Of a stretch of DNA of 64,000 nt, positions 28,458 through 37,137 are shown one piece after another (the stretch's first letter is position 1; each line of letters begins with the position of its first letter). The stretch is from contig NZ_JANZNR010000002.1 of NCBI RefSeq assembly GCF_025153525.1, positions 372,001-436,000 on the forward strand. Direction: 5' to 3'. A program made the translations under genes and the position numbers. The notes beneath the pieces are model-generated. The model made no database searches and was not told the origin of the DNA. It worked only from the letters and a program-made list of their open reading frames with translations. This DNA is from Psychroserpens sp. SPM9. GTDB taxonomy: Bacteria; Bacteroidota; Bacteroidia; Flavobacteriales; Flavobacteriaceae.

Positions 28458-28572
28458 GTTTTCAATCGTTAACCATTCGGTTAAACCTCCTCCAAAACAG
28501 TTAGAATACAAAGCTCAGTAACTGGGCTCAAGCGATATATATCGCAAAAAAGAATTATTAAAACATAACATA

Positions 28573-29121
28573 ATGGACACGAATTTGTTAAACAACTACG
28601 TGTTAAAAGCCATAGATGCTTATCCATACGATTTAGAAGAAACCGTAGAAAATCTAAACTACGCCTTGTCATACGAGCGTCATAATGCCTACGCCTTATA
28701 CCTCATGGGACGTTTACAAGCAGAACAGTTTGGAGATTATGAAAAAGCCAAGTCCTATTTTGCCGAAGCACTGGCAAATAAAATGGATTTTATTAAAGTG
28801 TACCCAATGTACATCTTGGTTTTAATCTGGAATCACGATTTCGACGAAGCGCAAAAATTAATAGACTTTGCTCATAATGTGAAAGCGGTTGGCAAAGGCG
28901 AGCTTTTAGTTTTACAAGCGCAGCTTTTTGAATGTCAGGAAGCGTATAAAAAAGCACTAAAAACTTTTAAAAAAGCGAAGTTGTTTGTTTATAACAACAG
29001 TTTTATAACGTTTGTAGATTCTGAAATCAACAGGGTTAAAGACAAAATAAAACCAAAGAAAAAGAAGACTTCCAAAAAGAAAAAAACGAAAAAAGAGAAG
29101 TCAAAAAAGAAGAAAAAATAA
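28573..29121 (+). CDS. TPR-like protein with lysine-rich C-terminal tail
   Basis: 182 residues. Residues 5-150 are helical repeats with TPR spacing (YALYLMGRLQAEQFGDYEKAK..YFAEAL; LQAQLFECQEAYKKALKTF). The last 28 residues are almost only Lys with a few Ser/Thr, a tail suited to RNA or ribosome contact. First gene of the plus-strand RNA-repair set; followed after 44 bases by the phosphoesterase. Function not known; the context suggests a scaffold in RNA repair. Confidence 0.75.
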   Translation: MDTNLLNNYVLKAIDAYPYDLEETVENLNYALSYERHNAYALYLMGRLQAEQFGDYEKAKSYFAEALANKMDFIKVYPMYILVLIWNHDFDEAQKLIDFAHNVKAVGKGELLVLQAQLFECQEAYKKALKTFKKAKLFVYNNSFITFVDSEINRVKDKIKPKKKKTSKKKKTKKEKSKKKKK

Positions 29122-29165
29122 ACCTGAAAATCTTATGAGAATTTCAGTAAAAACAATTAGAACAT

Positions 29166-29729
29166 ATGAATAAAACAAGAAACATATACTTGACTTCAGA
29201 CCATCATTTTGGTCATGAGAATATTATAAAATTCACCAATCGTCCATTTGGTAGTGTAGAAGACATGGACCAAGAACTCATTAAACGCTGGAACAGTCGC
29301 GTCAACAAACACGACAAAGTATATCATTTAGGTGATTTCGGACTCTGTAAAGCAGAACGACTACGAGACATTCTTGAGCAACTAAACGGAAAAATCTTTC
29401 TTATAAGAGGCAATCACGAAGGTGCTGCCTTAGCAAATCCTAACCGATTTGAATGGATTAAAGATTATTTCGAGCTCAATGTCAATGATGCAGATGCGCC
29501 TAATGGCAAACAAAAAATCATCCTTTTGCATTATGCAATGCGCGTTTGGCGATCAAGCTTTAGAGGTACATGGCATTTGTACGGTCATTCACATGGTACG
29601 CTACAGGATGACCCAACAATGAACAGCTTTGACGTTGGTGTCGATTGTCACGATTTCTATCCGATAAGCTACGAGGAAGTCAAACGTATAATGAGTTTAA
29701 AAACATGGGAACCACCATTTAAAAATTAA
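29166..29729 (+). CDS. calcineurin-like metallophosphoesterase (COG4186 type)
   Basis: 187 residues of the short phosphoesterase group also found in phages. Metal-binding blocks in order: TSDHHFGHENI (residues 10-20), YHLGDFGL, LIRGNHEG, ILLHYAMRVW and LYGHSHG. Between a TPR gene and the tRNA-like array/rtcB, it may process RNA ends such as 2',3'-cyclic phosphates or nucleotides, but this is inferred from position only. Ends 1 base before the next ATG. Confidence 0.85.
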   Translation: MNKTRNIYLTSDHHFGHENIIKFTNRPFGSVEDMDQELIKRWNSRVNKHDKVYHLGDFGLCKAERLRDILEQLNGKIFLIRGNHEGAALANPNRFEWIKDYFELNVNDADAPNGKQKIILLHYAMRVWRSSFRGTWHLYGHSHGTLQDDPTMNSFDVGVDCHDFYPISYEEVKRIMSLKTWEPPFKN

Positions 29730-29730
29730 G

Positions 29731-30048
29731 ATGATGAAACGACAAGAATTAATGAAACGATTCCTAAGCAGAACCGATCAAACAGGACGATTTATTGTGA
29801 GTTCAAAAATAACAGGTATCACCTATTTTGTTGAACCCATAGACAACGGTAAACCAGATAAACTTTGGGGAGACGTTGATCCAGCAACCAATAAACTCAC
29901 TGGAGATTATGGAAACAAAACGATAGGTGCTGTTAAAGAACAAGATTCTTTAATCGTTGAAGAGAATGGGTTTGTAAACATTTTAACCTTCAAAGGAAGC
30001 CCCTTAGGCGAAATAGACAGGAGAGACAAAATGTATGCATCTCAATAA
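29731..30048 (+). CDS. small protein of unknown function in RNA-repair locus
   Basis: 105 residues, no recognised domain. Predicted mostly beta-strands (GRFIVSSKITGITYFVEPI, GFVNILTFKG) with a DPATNKLTGDYGNK loop. Translational start is the ATG one base after the phosphoesterase stop, so the two are coupled. An ATG three bases later is equally possible. Confidence 0.7.
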   Translation: MMKRQELMKRFLSRTDQTGRFIVSSKITGITYFVEPIDNGKPDKLWGDVDPATNKLTGDYGNKTIGAVKEQDSLIVEENGFVNILTFKGSPLGEIDRRDKMYASQ

Positions 30049-30070
30049 ATTTTCAAAATTTTTATTACTA

Positions 30071-30104
30071 CGCAAAAAGATTGCGCAATAGGGTTAAATA
30101 TTTG
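30071..30104 (+). promoter_or_regulatory. operator-promoter site 2: CGCAA-N5-TTGCG, 15 nt, TTTG
   Basis: CGCAA 30071-30075, TTGCG 30081-30085 (extended to TTGCGCAA) and TTTG 30101-30104: spacing identical to sites 1 and 3. Drives the tRNA-like array and probably slipin. The expected RNA starts near 30111 and at once forms an AAGTCT/AGACTT hairpin (30121-30140). Confidence 0.78.
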
Positions 30105-30150
30105 CAGTGTAATCATAAAGAAGTCTTATACGTTAGACTTTGGTAGTAGT

Positions 30151-30179
30151 GCTCCGCCAGTCGAGGGAACTGGCGGAGC
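30151..30179 (+). other. strong RNA hairpin in the 5' part of the array transcript
   Basis: An 11-bp perfect GC-rich stem (GCTCCGCCAGT with ACTGGCGGAGC) around a 7-base loop, without a following T run, so probably not a terminator. Similar GC-rich palindromes appear near 31072 and 59783. Confidence 0.6.
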
Positions 30180-30204
30180 TTAATAAAAGTTCTTTTAAAA
30201 AAAC

Positions 30205-30277
30205 CTGAGAAGATAACGATTGGCTGTTTACTCGCTTTGGATGCGAGAGGTTGCAGGTTCGAGTCCTGCTTCTCAGA
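30205..30277 (+). tRNA. tRNA-Pro(UGG)-like cloverleaf, probably not a standard tRNA
   Basis: A full cloverleaf can be drawn: acceptor CTGAGAA with TTCTCAG (7 bp), a weak D-arm (TAAC/GTT with TTGG in the loop), anticodon arm CTCGC-TTTGGAT-GCGAG with anticodon TGG, variable AGGTT, and a perfect T-arm GCAGG-TTCGAGT-CCTGC. Odd points: G in place of U8, a degenerate D-arm, an acceptor unlike bacterial tRNA-Pro, and no encoded CCA. It follows operator site 2, so it should be induced with rtcB rather than expressed constitutively. Likely a tRNA mimic, decoy or substrate. Confidence 0.6.
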
Positions 30278-30283
30278 CAAAAT

Positions 30284-30312
30284 AATCAAATCAAATGTAT
30301 TTGAATTTGATT
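30284..30312 (+). other. AT-rich hairpin after the Pro-like tRNA
   Basis: AATCAAAT-CAAAT pairs with ATTTG-ATTTGATT with one bulged A; it begins 7 bases after the tRNA-like element and may mark its 3' processing. Confidence 0.4.
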
Positions 30313-30326
30313 GAAGATGAGGCATT

Positions 30327-30382
30327 GCAGGAAAAACGAAGTTATATCCTGCTTCTCAGACTGGATTACCTGCTTTTGCAGG
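30327..30382 (+). other. partial copy of the tRNA-like 3' end and a second hairpin
   Basis: A 15-base stretch ending at 30361 is identical to 30264-30278, the T-stem and acceptor 3' strand of the Pro-like element. Here GCAGG (30327) and CCTGC (30348) can still pair, but the T-loop is replaced by 16 unrelated bases. Directly after comes a hairpin CCTGC-TTTT-GCAGG (30369-30382). It reads as a degenerate tRNA 3' half. Confidence 0.45.
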
Positions 30383-30522
30383 ACATAATATCAAGCAGGT
30401 CTTGTTAGGTGTTTCGATATAGCACTATTGTATAAATCCTTACTGTTTAGTATCAGGTTTTTATATGCAACTTGACTTGAAGGCTTCGGTTGTTAGCCAA
30501 ATAATAACCTCCATCTATGTAC

Positions 30523-30573
30523 ACAGGTTCGAATCCTGTTCCCGAAAATTCGGGATAGCTTAGCGGTCAAGCA
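30523..30573 (+). other. tRNA-like element with 3' half before 5' half (permuted unit 1)
   Basis: T-arm ACAGG-TTCGAAT-CCTGT, then acceptor 3' strand TCCCGAA, two A, acceptor 5' strand TTCGGGA (7 perfect pairs), canonical TA at positions 8-9, and a perfect D-arm GCTT-AGCGGTC-AAGC. No matching 5' acceptor strand is found upstream of the T-arm, so only the permuted order gives a closed acceptor stem. The anticodon arm is missing or unrecognisable. Confidence 0.5.
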
Positions 30574-30583
30574 ATAGACAAGT

Positions 30584-30695
30584 GTAGGTTCGAATCCTAC
30601 CAAGATCAGATGGTCTTGTGGCGGAATGGTAGACGCGCTGTATTTAGGTTACAGTTTAAAATGGACTTTAAATCCATCTTTAGAAAAGAAGACCA
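30584..30695 (+). other. tRNA-Leu(UAG)-like element, permuted unit 2
   Basis: T-arm GTAGG-TTCGAAT-CCTAC, acceptor 3' strand CAAGATC, a 4-base link, acceptor 5' strand GGTCTTG (7 pairs, one G-U), TG, Leu-type D-arm (GCGGAATGGTAGACGC), anticodon arm CTGTA-TTTAGGT-TACAG with anticodon TAG. The 5' half thus closes best with the upstream 3' half. A linear alternative exists: AAGACC at 30689-30694 pairs with GGTCTT, but its T-arm (ATGGA-CTTTAAA-TCCAT) lacks TTCGA and spacing is wrong. From 30696 to 31037 I see only small hairpins and no gene. Confidence 0.5.
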
Positions 30696-31037
30696 GCTTT
30701 TAAAAATAGGTCACCAAGTGCGTCACACTTTAAATGACAAAAACAAAGTGAATTAAAACTGGCTTTTGCAATTTATTGACAAAGCAATCCAGAAAACACC
30801 TTGAGATACATAGGTATTAAAAGCCGTTTTAGTTGTTCTTTTAAAGATTCATTTTTGGGTAAGGATTTGAAAATTAGCTTAAGTCCAAACTAATTAATCG
30901 TCTGCAAAACAACACGTAAAACACTTGTAATCGGTTGTATTTCCGTCGTTTGAAAGATGGTTTTCTTTCGCTTTGTTAGTGAAACTCGATTTATGAACAA
31001 GTCTTTTTAGACTTTTCAGAAAACGTAAGTTGAACTA

Positions 31038-31062
31038 ATCCCGCTGAAAAGCGGGATCTTTT
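31038..31062 (+). terminator. hairpin with short T run before slipin
   Basis: ATCCCGC-TGAAAA-GCGGGAT followed by CTTTT. May end or attenuate the array RNA before the slipin gene. A second hairpin TTCCGC-TAG-GCGGAA lies at 31072-31086. Confidence 0.5.
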
Positions 31063-31154
31063 GAATAGTCATTCCGCTAGGCGGAACTCTATTATAAATG
31101 TTTAACCGTTCTGAAGTAAACAAAAGAAACTACAGAACAAAAAAAATAGAAATC

Positions 31155-32255
31155 ATGCAAAGAGTAAGAGTTTATGCAGGTATGGTAGGTTTGGTGTTTA
31201 AAAATGGTAATTACACACGTGTTATTAATGCTGGAAAGCATTGGATCCGATTTAGCGAACAAGTCGTAACCTACGATTTGACACAAGCATTCAATGCGCC
31301 AAAAGCATTAGAAATCTTACTTAAAGATCAAGCTTTGGCCAACATGTTAACCATCATCGATGTTAAAGATGATGAAATCGTTTTGGTATACGAAGACAAT
31401 AACTTTAAGCGTGTATTAACCGCTGGTCGTTATGCGTTTTGGAATAGCTTGGTCGATTATAAATTTGTGACTGCCGATTTGAGCAAAATTGACATCACAG
31501 AAGACATCAGTAAAACATTATTTAGCCATATGCAATTGCGTCAATACATTCGTGTATTTGAAGTAGCGGCTTACGAAAAAGCCATTATGATTGTTAATGA
31601 TACCTTCGTTAAAATCCTTGAGCATGGTACCTACCATTTCTGGAAAAACGATCAAACCATTAAAATCCTTAAAGCAGATATGCGTCAGTTGCAATTAGAA
31701 GTTGCTGGTCAGGAATTATTGACCAAAGACAAAGCAACCGTTCGTATTAATTTTTACGCGCAATATAAAGTCACCGATATTGAAATCGCTTTAATGCGCA
31801 ACAAAGATTACGAAAAGCAATTGTATATTACCTTACAATTGGCATTGCGAGCATTTGTTGGTGCCTACACATTAGACGAATTGTTAGAGCAAAAAGAAAG
31901 CATTGCTCAAGCCGTTTTTAACGATGTAAAAGCACAAGCCAATGTTTTGGGTGTAACCGTATTGCATACAGGTATGCGTGACGTGATTTTACCAGGAGAC
32001 ATGAAAGATATTATGAATCAGGTATTAATTGCTCACAAAAAAGCACAAGCCAATGTGGTGACACGTCGCGAAGAAACAGCGTCAACTCGTAGCTTGTTAA
32101 ATACCGCTAAATTAATGGAAGACAACACGATGTTGTTTAAATTAAAAGAGATGGAATACGTTGAGAAAATTGCCGATAAAATTGGCGAAATTACGGTTGC
32201 TGGTAAGGGCAACGTAATCGAGCAATTAAAAGACATTTTCTCGGTGAATAATTAG
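31155..32255 (+). CDS. soluble slipin (SPFH/band-7 protein) of the RtcB locus
   Basis: 366 residues. The SPFH core (about residues 130-300) has the slipin-type AEVRINFYAQ-like strand (here KATVRINFYAQYKVTD), TLDELLEQKE and the ...VLGVTVLHTGMRDVILP block. The usual N-terminal membrane hairpin is absent: the start MQRVRVYAGMVGLVFKNG leads directly into a duplicated beta-rich region, so it is predicted cytosolic. The ATG at 31155 has an A-rich leader; an in-frame ATG at 31098 adds 19 basic residues. Slipins recur next to RtcB in bacterial RNA-repair operons (Burroughs and Aravind's analyses of these systems), probably as oligomeric scaffold. Confidence 0.85.
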   Translation: MQRVRVYAGMVGLVFKNGNYTRVINAGKHWIRFSEQVVTYDLTQAFNAPKALEILLKDQALANMLTIIDVKDDEIVLVYEDNNFKRVLTAGRYAFWNSLVDYKFVTADLSKIDITEDISKTLFSHMQLRQYIRVFEVAAYEKAIMIVNDTFVKILEHGTYHFWKNDQTIKILKADMRQLQLEVAGQELLTKDKATVRINFYAQYKVTDIEIALMRNKDYEKQLYITLQLALRAFVGAYTLDELLEQKESIAQAVFNDVKAQANVLGVTVLHTGMRDVILPGDMKDIMNQVLIAHKKAQANVVTRREETASTRSLLNTAKLMEDNTMLFKLKEMEYVEKIADKIGEITVAGKGNVIEQLKDIFSVNN

Positions 32256-32292
32256 TGTTAGGGCGTTACCCTCTTTCGCTGAAAAGCTTCAG

Positions 32293-32352
32293 AGGGTCGC
32301 GCTTTCCACTATATCTTTTGCAAAAAAGCAAAAGGATGCCGTTGCAATCGCT
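32293..32352 (-). repeat. dispersed repeat, family 2 (copy 1)
   Basis: Read on the minus strand it contains GGCATCCTTTTGC, CAAAAGATATAGTGG and AAGCGCGACC, matching in order the copies at 48200 and 63916. The core is a hairpin of a T run and an A run. Confidence 0.55.
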
Positions 32353-32375
32353 AACGCGAGATCAGTAAATATCAA

Positions 32376-32453
32376 CGTCATTCTGAATTTATTTATTCAT
32401 AAATATTTATTTCCAATTAAGGTATTCATGAATCTTCAATTTCAGAATCTCAT
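32376..32453. repeat. dispersed palindromic repeat, family 1 (copy 2)
   Basis: Begins CGTCATTCTGAA and ends TTTCAGAATCTCAT; related to 8372-8420 in inverted orientation, with a longer AT-rich centre. Confidence 0.55.
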
Positions 32454-32461
32454 CAAAATAA

Positions 32462-33931
<1,470 letters not shown>

Positions 33932-33946
33932 TAGGTCTTAGAAAGG

Positions 33947-33981
33947 AAAAAGCAGACTGACTTGGGTTAGTCTGCTTTTTA
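33947..33981 (+). terminator. intrinsic terminator after rtcB
   Basis: AAAAAGCAGACT and AGTCTGCTTTTT form a 12-bp stem around a 10-base loop. Confidence 0.85.
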
Positions 33982-34051
33982 TAAAAACACAACATCATGC
34001 AAAACAAAAAAGGGGCTCTGTATTAAGTTTTTAATTTAAACATATAATACA

Positions 34052-34276
34052 ATGACATCTTACAAGAACAAGAAATTTTATAATTTCAAAAGTGTTCACA
34101 AGAGAAAAAAAAGAACCCGAAGTGCTAAAATTTGGTGGAAAAGTAATGAATGGGAATATCGCAGATTCACGAGACAACAATTTAGAAATAAATGTAAAGT
34201 TGTCTTAAGAAAGCAATTGAATGGTCAGGATATTGAATTTCCATTATATCGAAAAACACTATGGTGGGAAGCTTAA
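34052..34276 (+). CDS. small very basic protein of unknown function
   Basis: 74 residues with about one third Lys/Arg and many Trp/Tyr/Phe (KIWWKSNEWEYRRF). No family recognised; the composition suggests RNA binding. It lies between two terminators, so it has its own transcript or reads through from rtcB. The same-strand setting between rtcB and the DUF434 gene supports it as real. Confidence 0.6.
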   Translation: MTSYKNKKFYNFKSVHKRKKRTRSAKIWWKSNEWEYRRFTRQQFRNKCKVVLRKQLNGQDIEFPLYRKTLWWEA

Positions 34277-34286
34277 TTTAGGCCTT

Positions 34287-34320
34287 AGCAGATCAATTCC
34301 ATTTGGTCTGCTTTTGTTTT
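34287..34320 (+). terminator. intrinsic terminator
   Basis: AGCAGATC with GGTCTGCT (one G-U) followed by TTTGTTTT. Its stem starts with the same AGCAGA as the terminator after rtcB. Confidence 0.65.
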
Positions 34321-34360
34321 TCAACAGAAACAGCTAAATTCAAAATCAGAAAACAACACT

Positions 34361-35071
34361 ATGCCCAACCGAAGAAATAGAGGAAAAAACAGTAATGACG
34401 ACCAATTGTTTGGTTCCGAAGCTATTCAGAAAAAACTAAAAGAAGCTATCCTTGATATGCACTATTTGCTCAGTAGGGGTTATGCCGAAAAATCATCCTT
34501 ACAATTGGTTGGTAATAACTATCGACTTAATGTAAGACAGCAACAAGCAGTTAGAGGCATGAGTGCATCACAACAACAAGTTTCGCGACGACAATCACAC
34601 GAAATCACTTTTGATCATATAAATACTGAAACCATCATTATTGACGGTTTTAATCTGTTAATTATCCTAGAAAGCGCCTTATCTGGTGCTTATATTTTTA
34701 AAGGTTTAGATCATTGTTATCGCGATTTGTCTGGTGTTCATGGCACATATAAACGTGTACAACAAACCGAAACCGCCTTACTTTTGGTTGGAAAGCTTCT
34801 TAAAAACAACAAAGTTATTTGGGTTTTCGATCAACCTGTTTCTAATAGTGGAAAACTTAAAACCATGCTTAGAGAATTTGCAAAGCACCACAATTTTAAT
34901 TGGGACATCATTTTAGAGAACAATCCGGATAAACATTTAGCGGAGAGTAATCAAATTGTTGTAAGTTCTGATGCTTGGATATTAGATCGCTCTGAACGAT
35001 GGTTAAATCTTGGCGCACATATTATTGAACAACACATTGATGAAGTAAATAGTATCTATTGCAATGACTGA
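34361..35071 (+). CDS. DUF434 plus PIN/NYN-like domain protein, putative nuclease
   Basis: 236 residues. The N-terminal half (residues 20-85, LKEAILDMHYLLSRGYAEKSSLQLVGNNYRL) matches the DUF434 pattern; the C-terminal half begins TIIIDGFNLLIIL with Asp95, the first acidic residue of PIN/NYN nuclease folds, and has further Asp residues in YRDLSGVHG, VFDQPVSNSG and VVSSDAWILD. Likely a metal-dependent RNase or RNA-binding protein; placed after rtcB, so a role in trimming damaged RNA is plausible. Activity is inferred. Confidence 0.72.
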   Translation: MPNRRNRGKNSNDDQLFGSEAIQKKLKEAILDMHYLLSRGYAEKSSLQLVGNNYRLNVRQQQAVRGMSASQQQVSRRQSHEITFDHINTETIIIDGFNLLIILESALSGAYIFKGLDHCYRDLSGVHGTYKRVQQTETALLLVGKLLKNNKVIWVFDQPVSNSGKLKTMLREFAKHHNFNWDIILENNPDKHLAESNQIVVSSDAWILDRSERWLNLGAHIIEQHIDEVNSIYCND

Positions 35072-35077
35072 AATTTT

Positions 35078-36520
35078 CTAATTCAATAGTTTTAAAACCT
35101 CATCTGGAGCGCCTGGTCTTGGAGCATTATTGGTTACTATAGTTCCGTTTTCATCAACAATTAGATATTGAGGTATTGAAAGACCGTTTTTTATTCGTGA
35201 ATACTTCGCACCAAAATCTTTAACAAATGCTTGGTTTGCTAAGTGATGATATCCTGACAAATCATAATATTTAATGAGTTCTGTCCATTTTGTCTTTCTG
35301 TTTTCTTCATCTATTGAAATAAATAGTTTTTTATAGCCATTCTGTTTCAGAATATCTGCAATCATATGATTATTAGAAAACTCTTTCTTACATGGGCTGC
35401 ACCAAGTAGCCCAAACATCTATATATAGTTTTTGACCCTCAAACTCCTTAAGTAAGTCCTCTAAACTATTGATATCTTCCCCTTCTACAAAAGTCACACT
35501 TGATGGCATCTTACTTTGTGTCTTTTTGCGATATTCTCTTATGATATCGATATCATTTTCAAGATATGGCGTGAAGCTACTATTGGGATAATCAGTCTTA
35601 AAATCGTCAAAAGCAACAACTAAACTTTGTTCGTAATTTGATTGCTTAGAATTATTAATAATATAATTTGCAAGTAAGTCTTCTCTATAAGGTTCTTTAA
35701 TAAGGCTTTTGATTGTACTTATATAAATTGGATGAATACTATCTTTAGCATAAAAATCTTGTCGTTGATTTTGTGAATATTTACTTTGAAGCTCCGGATA
35801 AATTTGAGTTTCCATAACAAAGTCATTCCAATTATACGGTTTGTTTGCTACTGCATAAGGGTAATTTTCAATCGTTGAAATCATTAGATCTTCAAAACGC
35901 TTTTTGTATTCACTTTCTACTTGATTTTTTCTATAATCTGCCAGACTAAAAATCGCATTGGCGTAATAGTAATTAATGTCATTTTTTAGTAATTCATAAA
36001 ACGGTTGGTCTATGGCTTTTTCCTGTAATAGTGTATCTATTTGGGATATCTCTTCGCCTTTTAAATTATCTATATGATGCTGTATTAAAACTGCAGTTGT
36101 ATCACCATCAAACCTATTTAAAAAAGAAAATGCGCCTGTAGGAGTACGATCCAAATTATGGTAAAACTGCTGCCCTTTAGCATTGTCTCCTGAAAATACA
36201 AGATCCTTATCCTCTAGAGTGATGGTATAATGTTGATTGGCTAACAATATCATGCCATGTCGTTTCTTGTTTAAAAGAAATCTTACATACTCTGGGGATT
36301 CAACATTATATTCGCCATAAAACATATTATCATTAGTTATGGATAGACTATCTACATTATTGTCCCACATCAAAATACCATTAATGGGTCTAAATAACTT
36401 TGGACTAGCTATAGAATCAAGATTGGTTTTAATAGTTAGCGAGGTTATGTTTTTGGATTCTTCTTTTTGACAGCTAGTAAATAGTATCGCAAGTATCAAT
36501 AAGTTAAATAAGTTTCTCAT
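35078..36520 (-). CDS. TlpA-like thioredoxin-domain lipoprotein
   Basis: The ATG at 36520 gives a lipoprotein signal (LLILAILFTSCQKEE); the frame's first ATG (36601) overlaps the upstream gene. 480 residues: an N-terminal DUF4369-like beta domain, a helical middle and a C-terminal thioredoxin fold with WATWCSPCKKEF (active-site CxxC). Predicted periplasm-facing disulfide reductase. It follows the PPTase gene by 50 bases on the same strand and may be the last gene of the polyketide operon or independent. Confidence 0.83.
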   Translation of the reverse strand: MRNLFNLLILAILFTSCQKEESKNITSLTIKTNLDSIASPKLFRPINGILMWDNNVDSLSITNDNMFYGEYNVESPEYVRFLLNKKRHGMILLANQHYTITLEDKDLVFSGDNAKGQQFYHNLDRTPTGAFSFLNRFDGDTTAVLIQHHIDNLKGEEISQIDTLLQEKAIDQPFYELLKNDINYYYANAIFSLADYRKNQVESEYKKRFEDLMISTIENYPYAVANKPYNWNDFVMETQIYPELQSKYSQNQRQDFYAKDSIHPIYISTIKSLIKEPYREDLLANYIINNSKQSNYEQSLVVAFDDFKTDYPNSSFTPYLENDIDIIREYRKKTQSKMPSSVTFVEGEDINSLEDLLKEFEGQKLYIDVWATWCSPCKKEFSNNHMIADILKQNGYKKLFISIDEENRKTKWTELIKYYDLSGYHHLANQAFVKDFGAKYSRIKNGLSIPQYLIVDENGTIVTNNAPRPGAPDEVLKLLN

Positions 36521-36570
36521 GGTTGGTGTAGTGATTTTATAATGGTATAATCCGGTTCTTTTTTCATAAG

Positions 36571-37137
36571 TCAATACGCAAACCCAGAAAATCGGCCGCA
36601 ATGGGTTAATGAAAAGGAAAGGGTTGATATTTCAGAATTTATAAATAACTGCGGAACGCCTCGTTTTGTCTTTTTGATGTTCAACACATTCGGTTCTATA
36701 TTTCTAGTTTCAGAAACCGATTCTATAAAAGCTTGTTTCAGTAAGCTACTTTGCGTACGATACGGATGTATTTCCGCTTTAAAAATGAAGCTTTTTTCAG
36801 CTTTTTGACGGTTTGCATTTGCAATGGTATACACATAATCTTCAGTAATTTCTGAGATTGTGACATACTTAATATTATTGATACTTACAATGCCTTTCGC
36901 TTCGGAAATGAGCGCACACACCAAACGTTTCGGATTAAAAAACCGTTCACCAAACTGCTGTACATAAACTTTGTACGCTGCCTCTTTCATACTCCATAAC
37001 AACCAAAACATTTGATGTTGGTTTTCAGAAGACAAAACAAGGAACTGTTCTTTTTTAGTGAAGACTTTATCTAAAAAACGCTGTCGTTTCCAATTGGAAG
37101 CACTGTGTTTTAAATCGACAATATCGTTACCTATCAT
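36571..37137 (-). CDS. 4'-phosphopantetheinyl transferase
   Basis: 188 residues; attaches phosphopantetheine from CoA to carrier-protein serines. Metal-binding motif MIGNDIVDLKH at the start and WSMKEAAYKVY near residue 50 are visible. It overlaps the ACP gene by 11 bases and is thus the dedicated activator of that ACP in this polyketide cluster. Confidence 0.9.
   Translation of the reverse strand: MIGNDIVDLKHSASNWKRQRFLDKVFTKKEQFLVLSSENQHQMFWLLWSMKEAAYKVYVQQFGERFFNPKRLVCALISEAKGIVSINNIKYVTISEITEDYVYTIANANRQKAEKSFIFKAEIHPYRTQSSLLKQAFIESVSETRNIEPNVLNIKKTKRGVPQLFINSEISTLSFSLTHCGRFSGFAY

Noticed and set aside
28481-28672. 63-residue minus-strand ORF
   Set aside because: Mostly antisense to the TPR gene start and its leader; no coding features.
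29041-29118. Lysine-rich repeat region as a frameshift or sequencing artefact
   Set aside because: The frame stays open to a normal stop and the next gene follows at usual spacing; basic tails of this kind are known.
30113-30325. 70-residue minus-strand ORF across the tRNA-like element
   Set aside because: Antisense shadow of the hairpin and tRNA-like structure; no start context.
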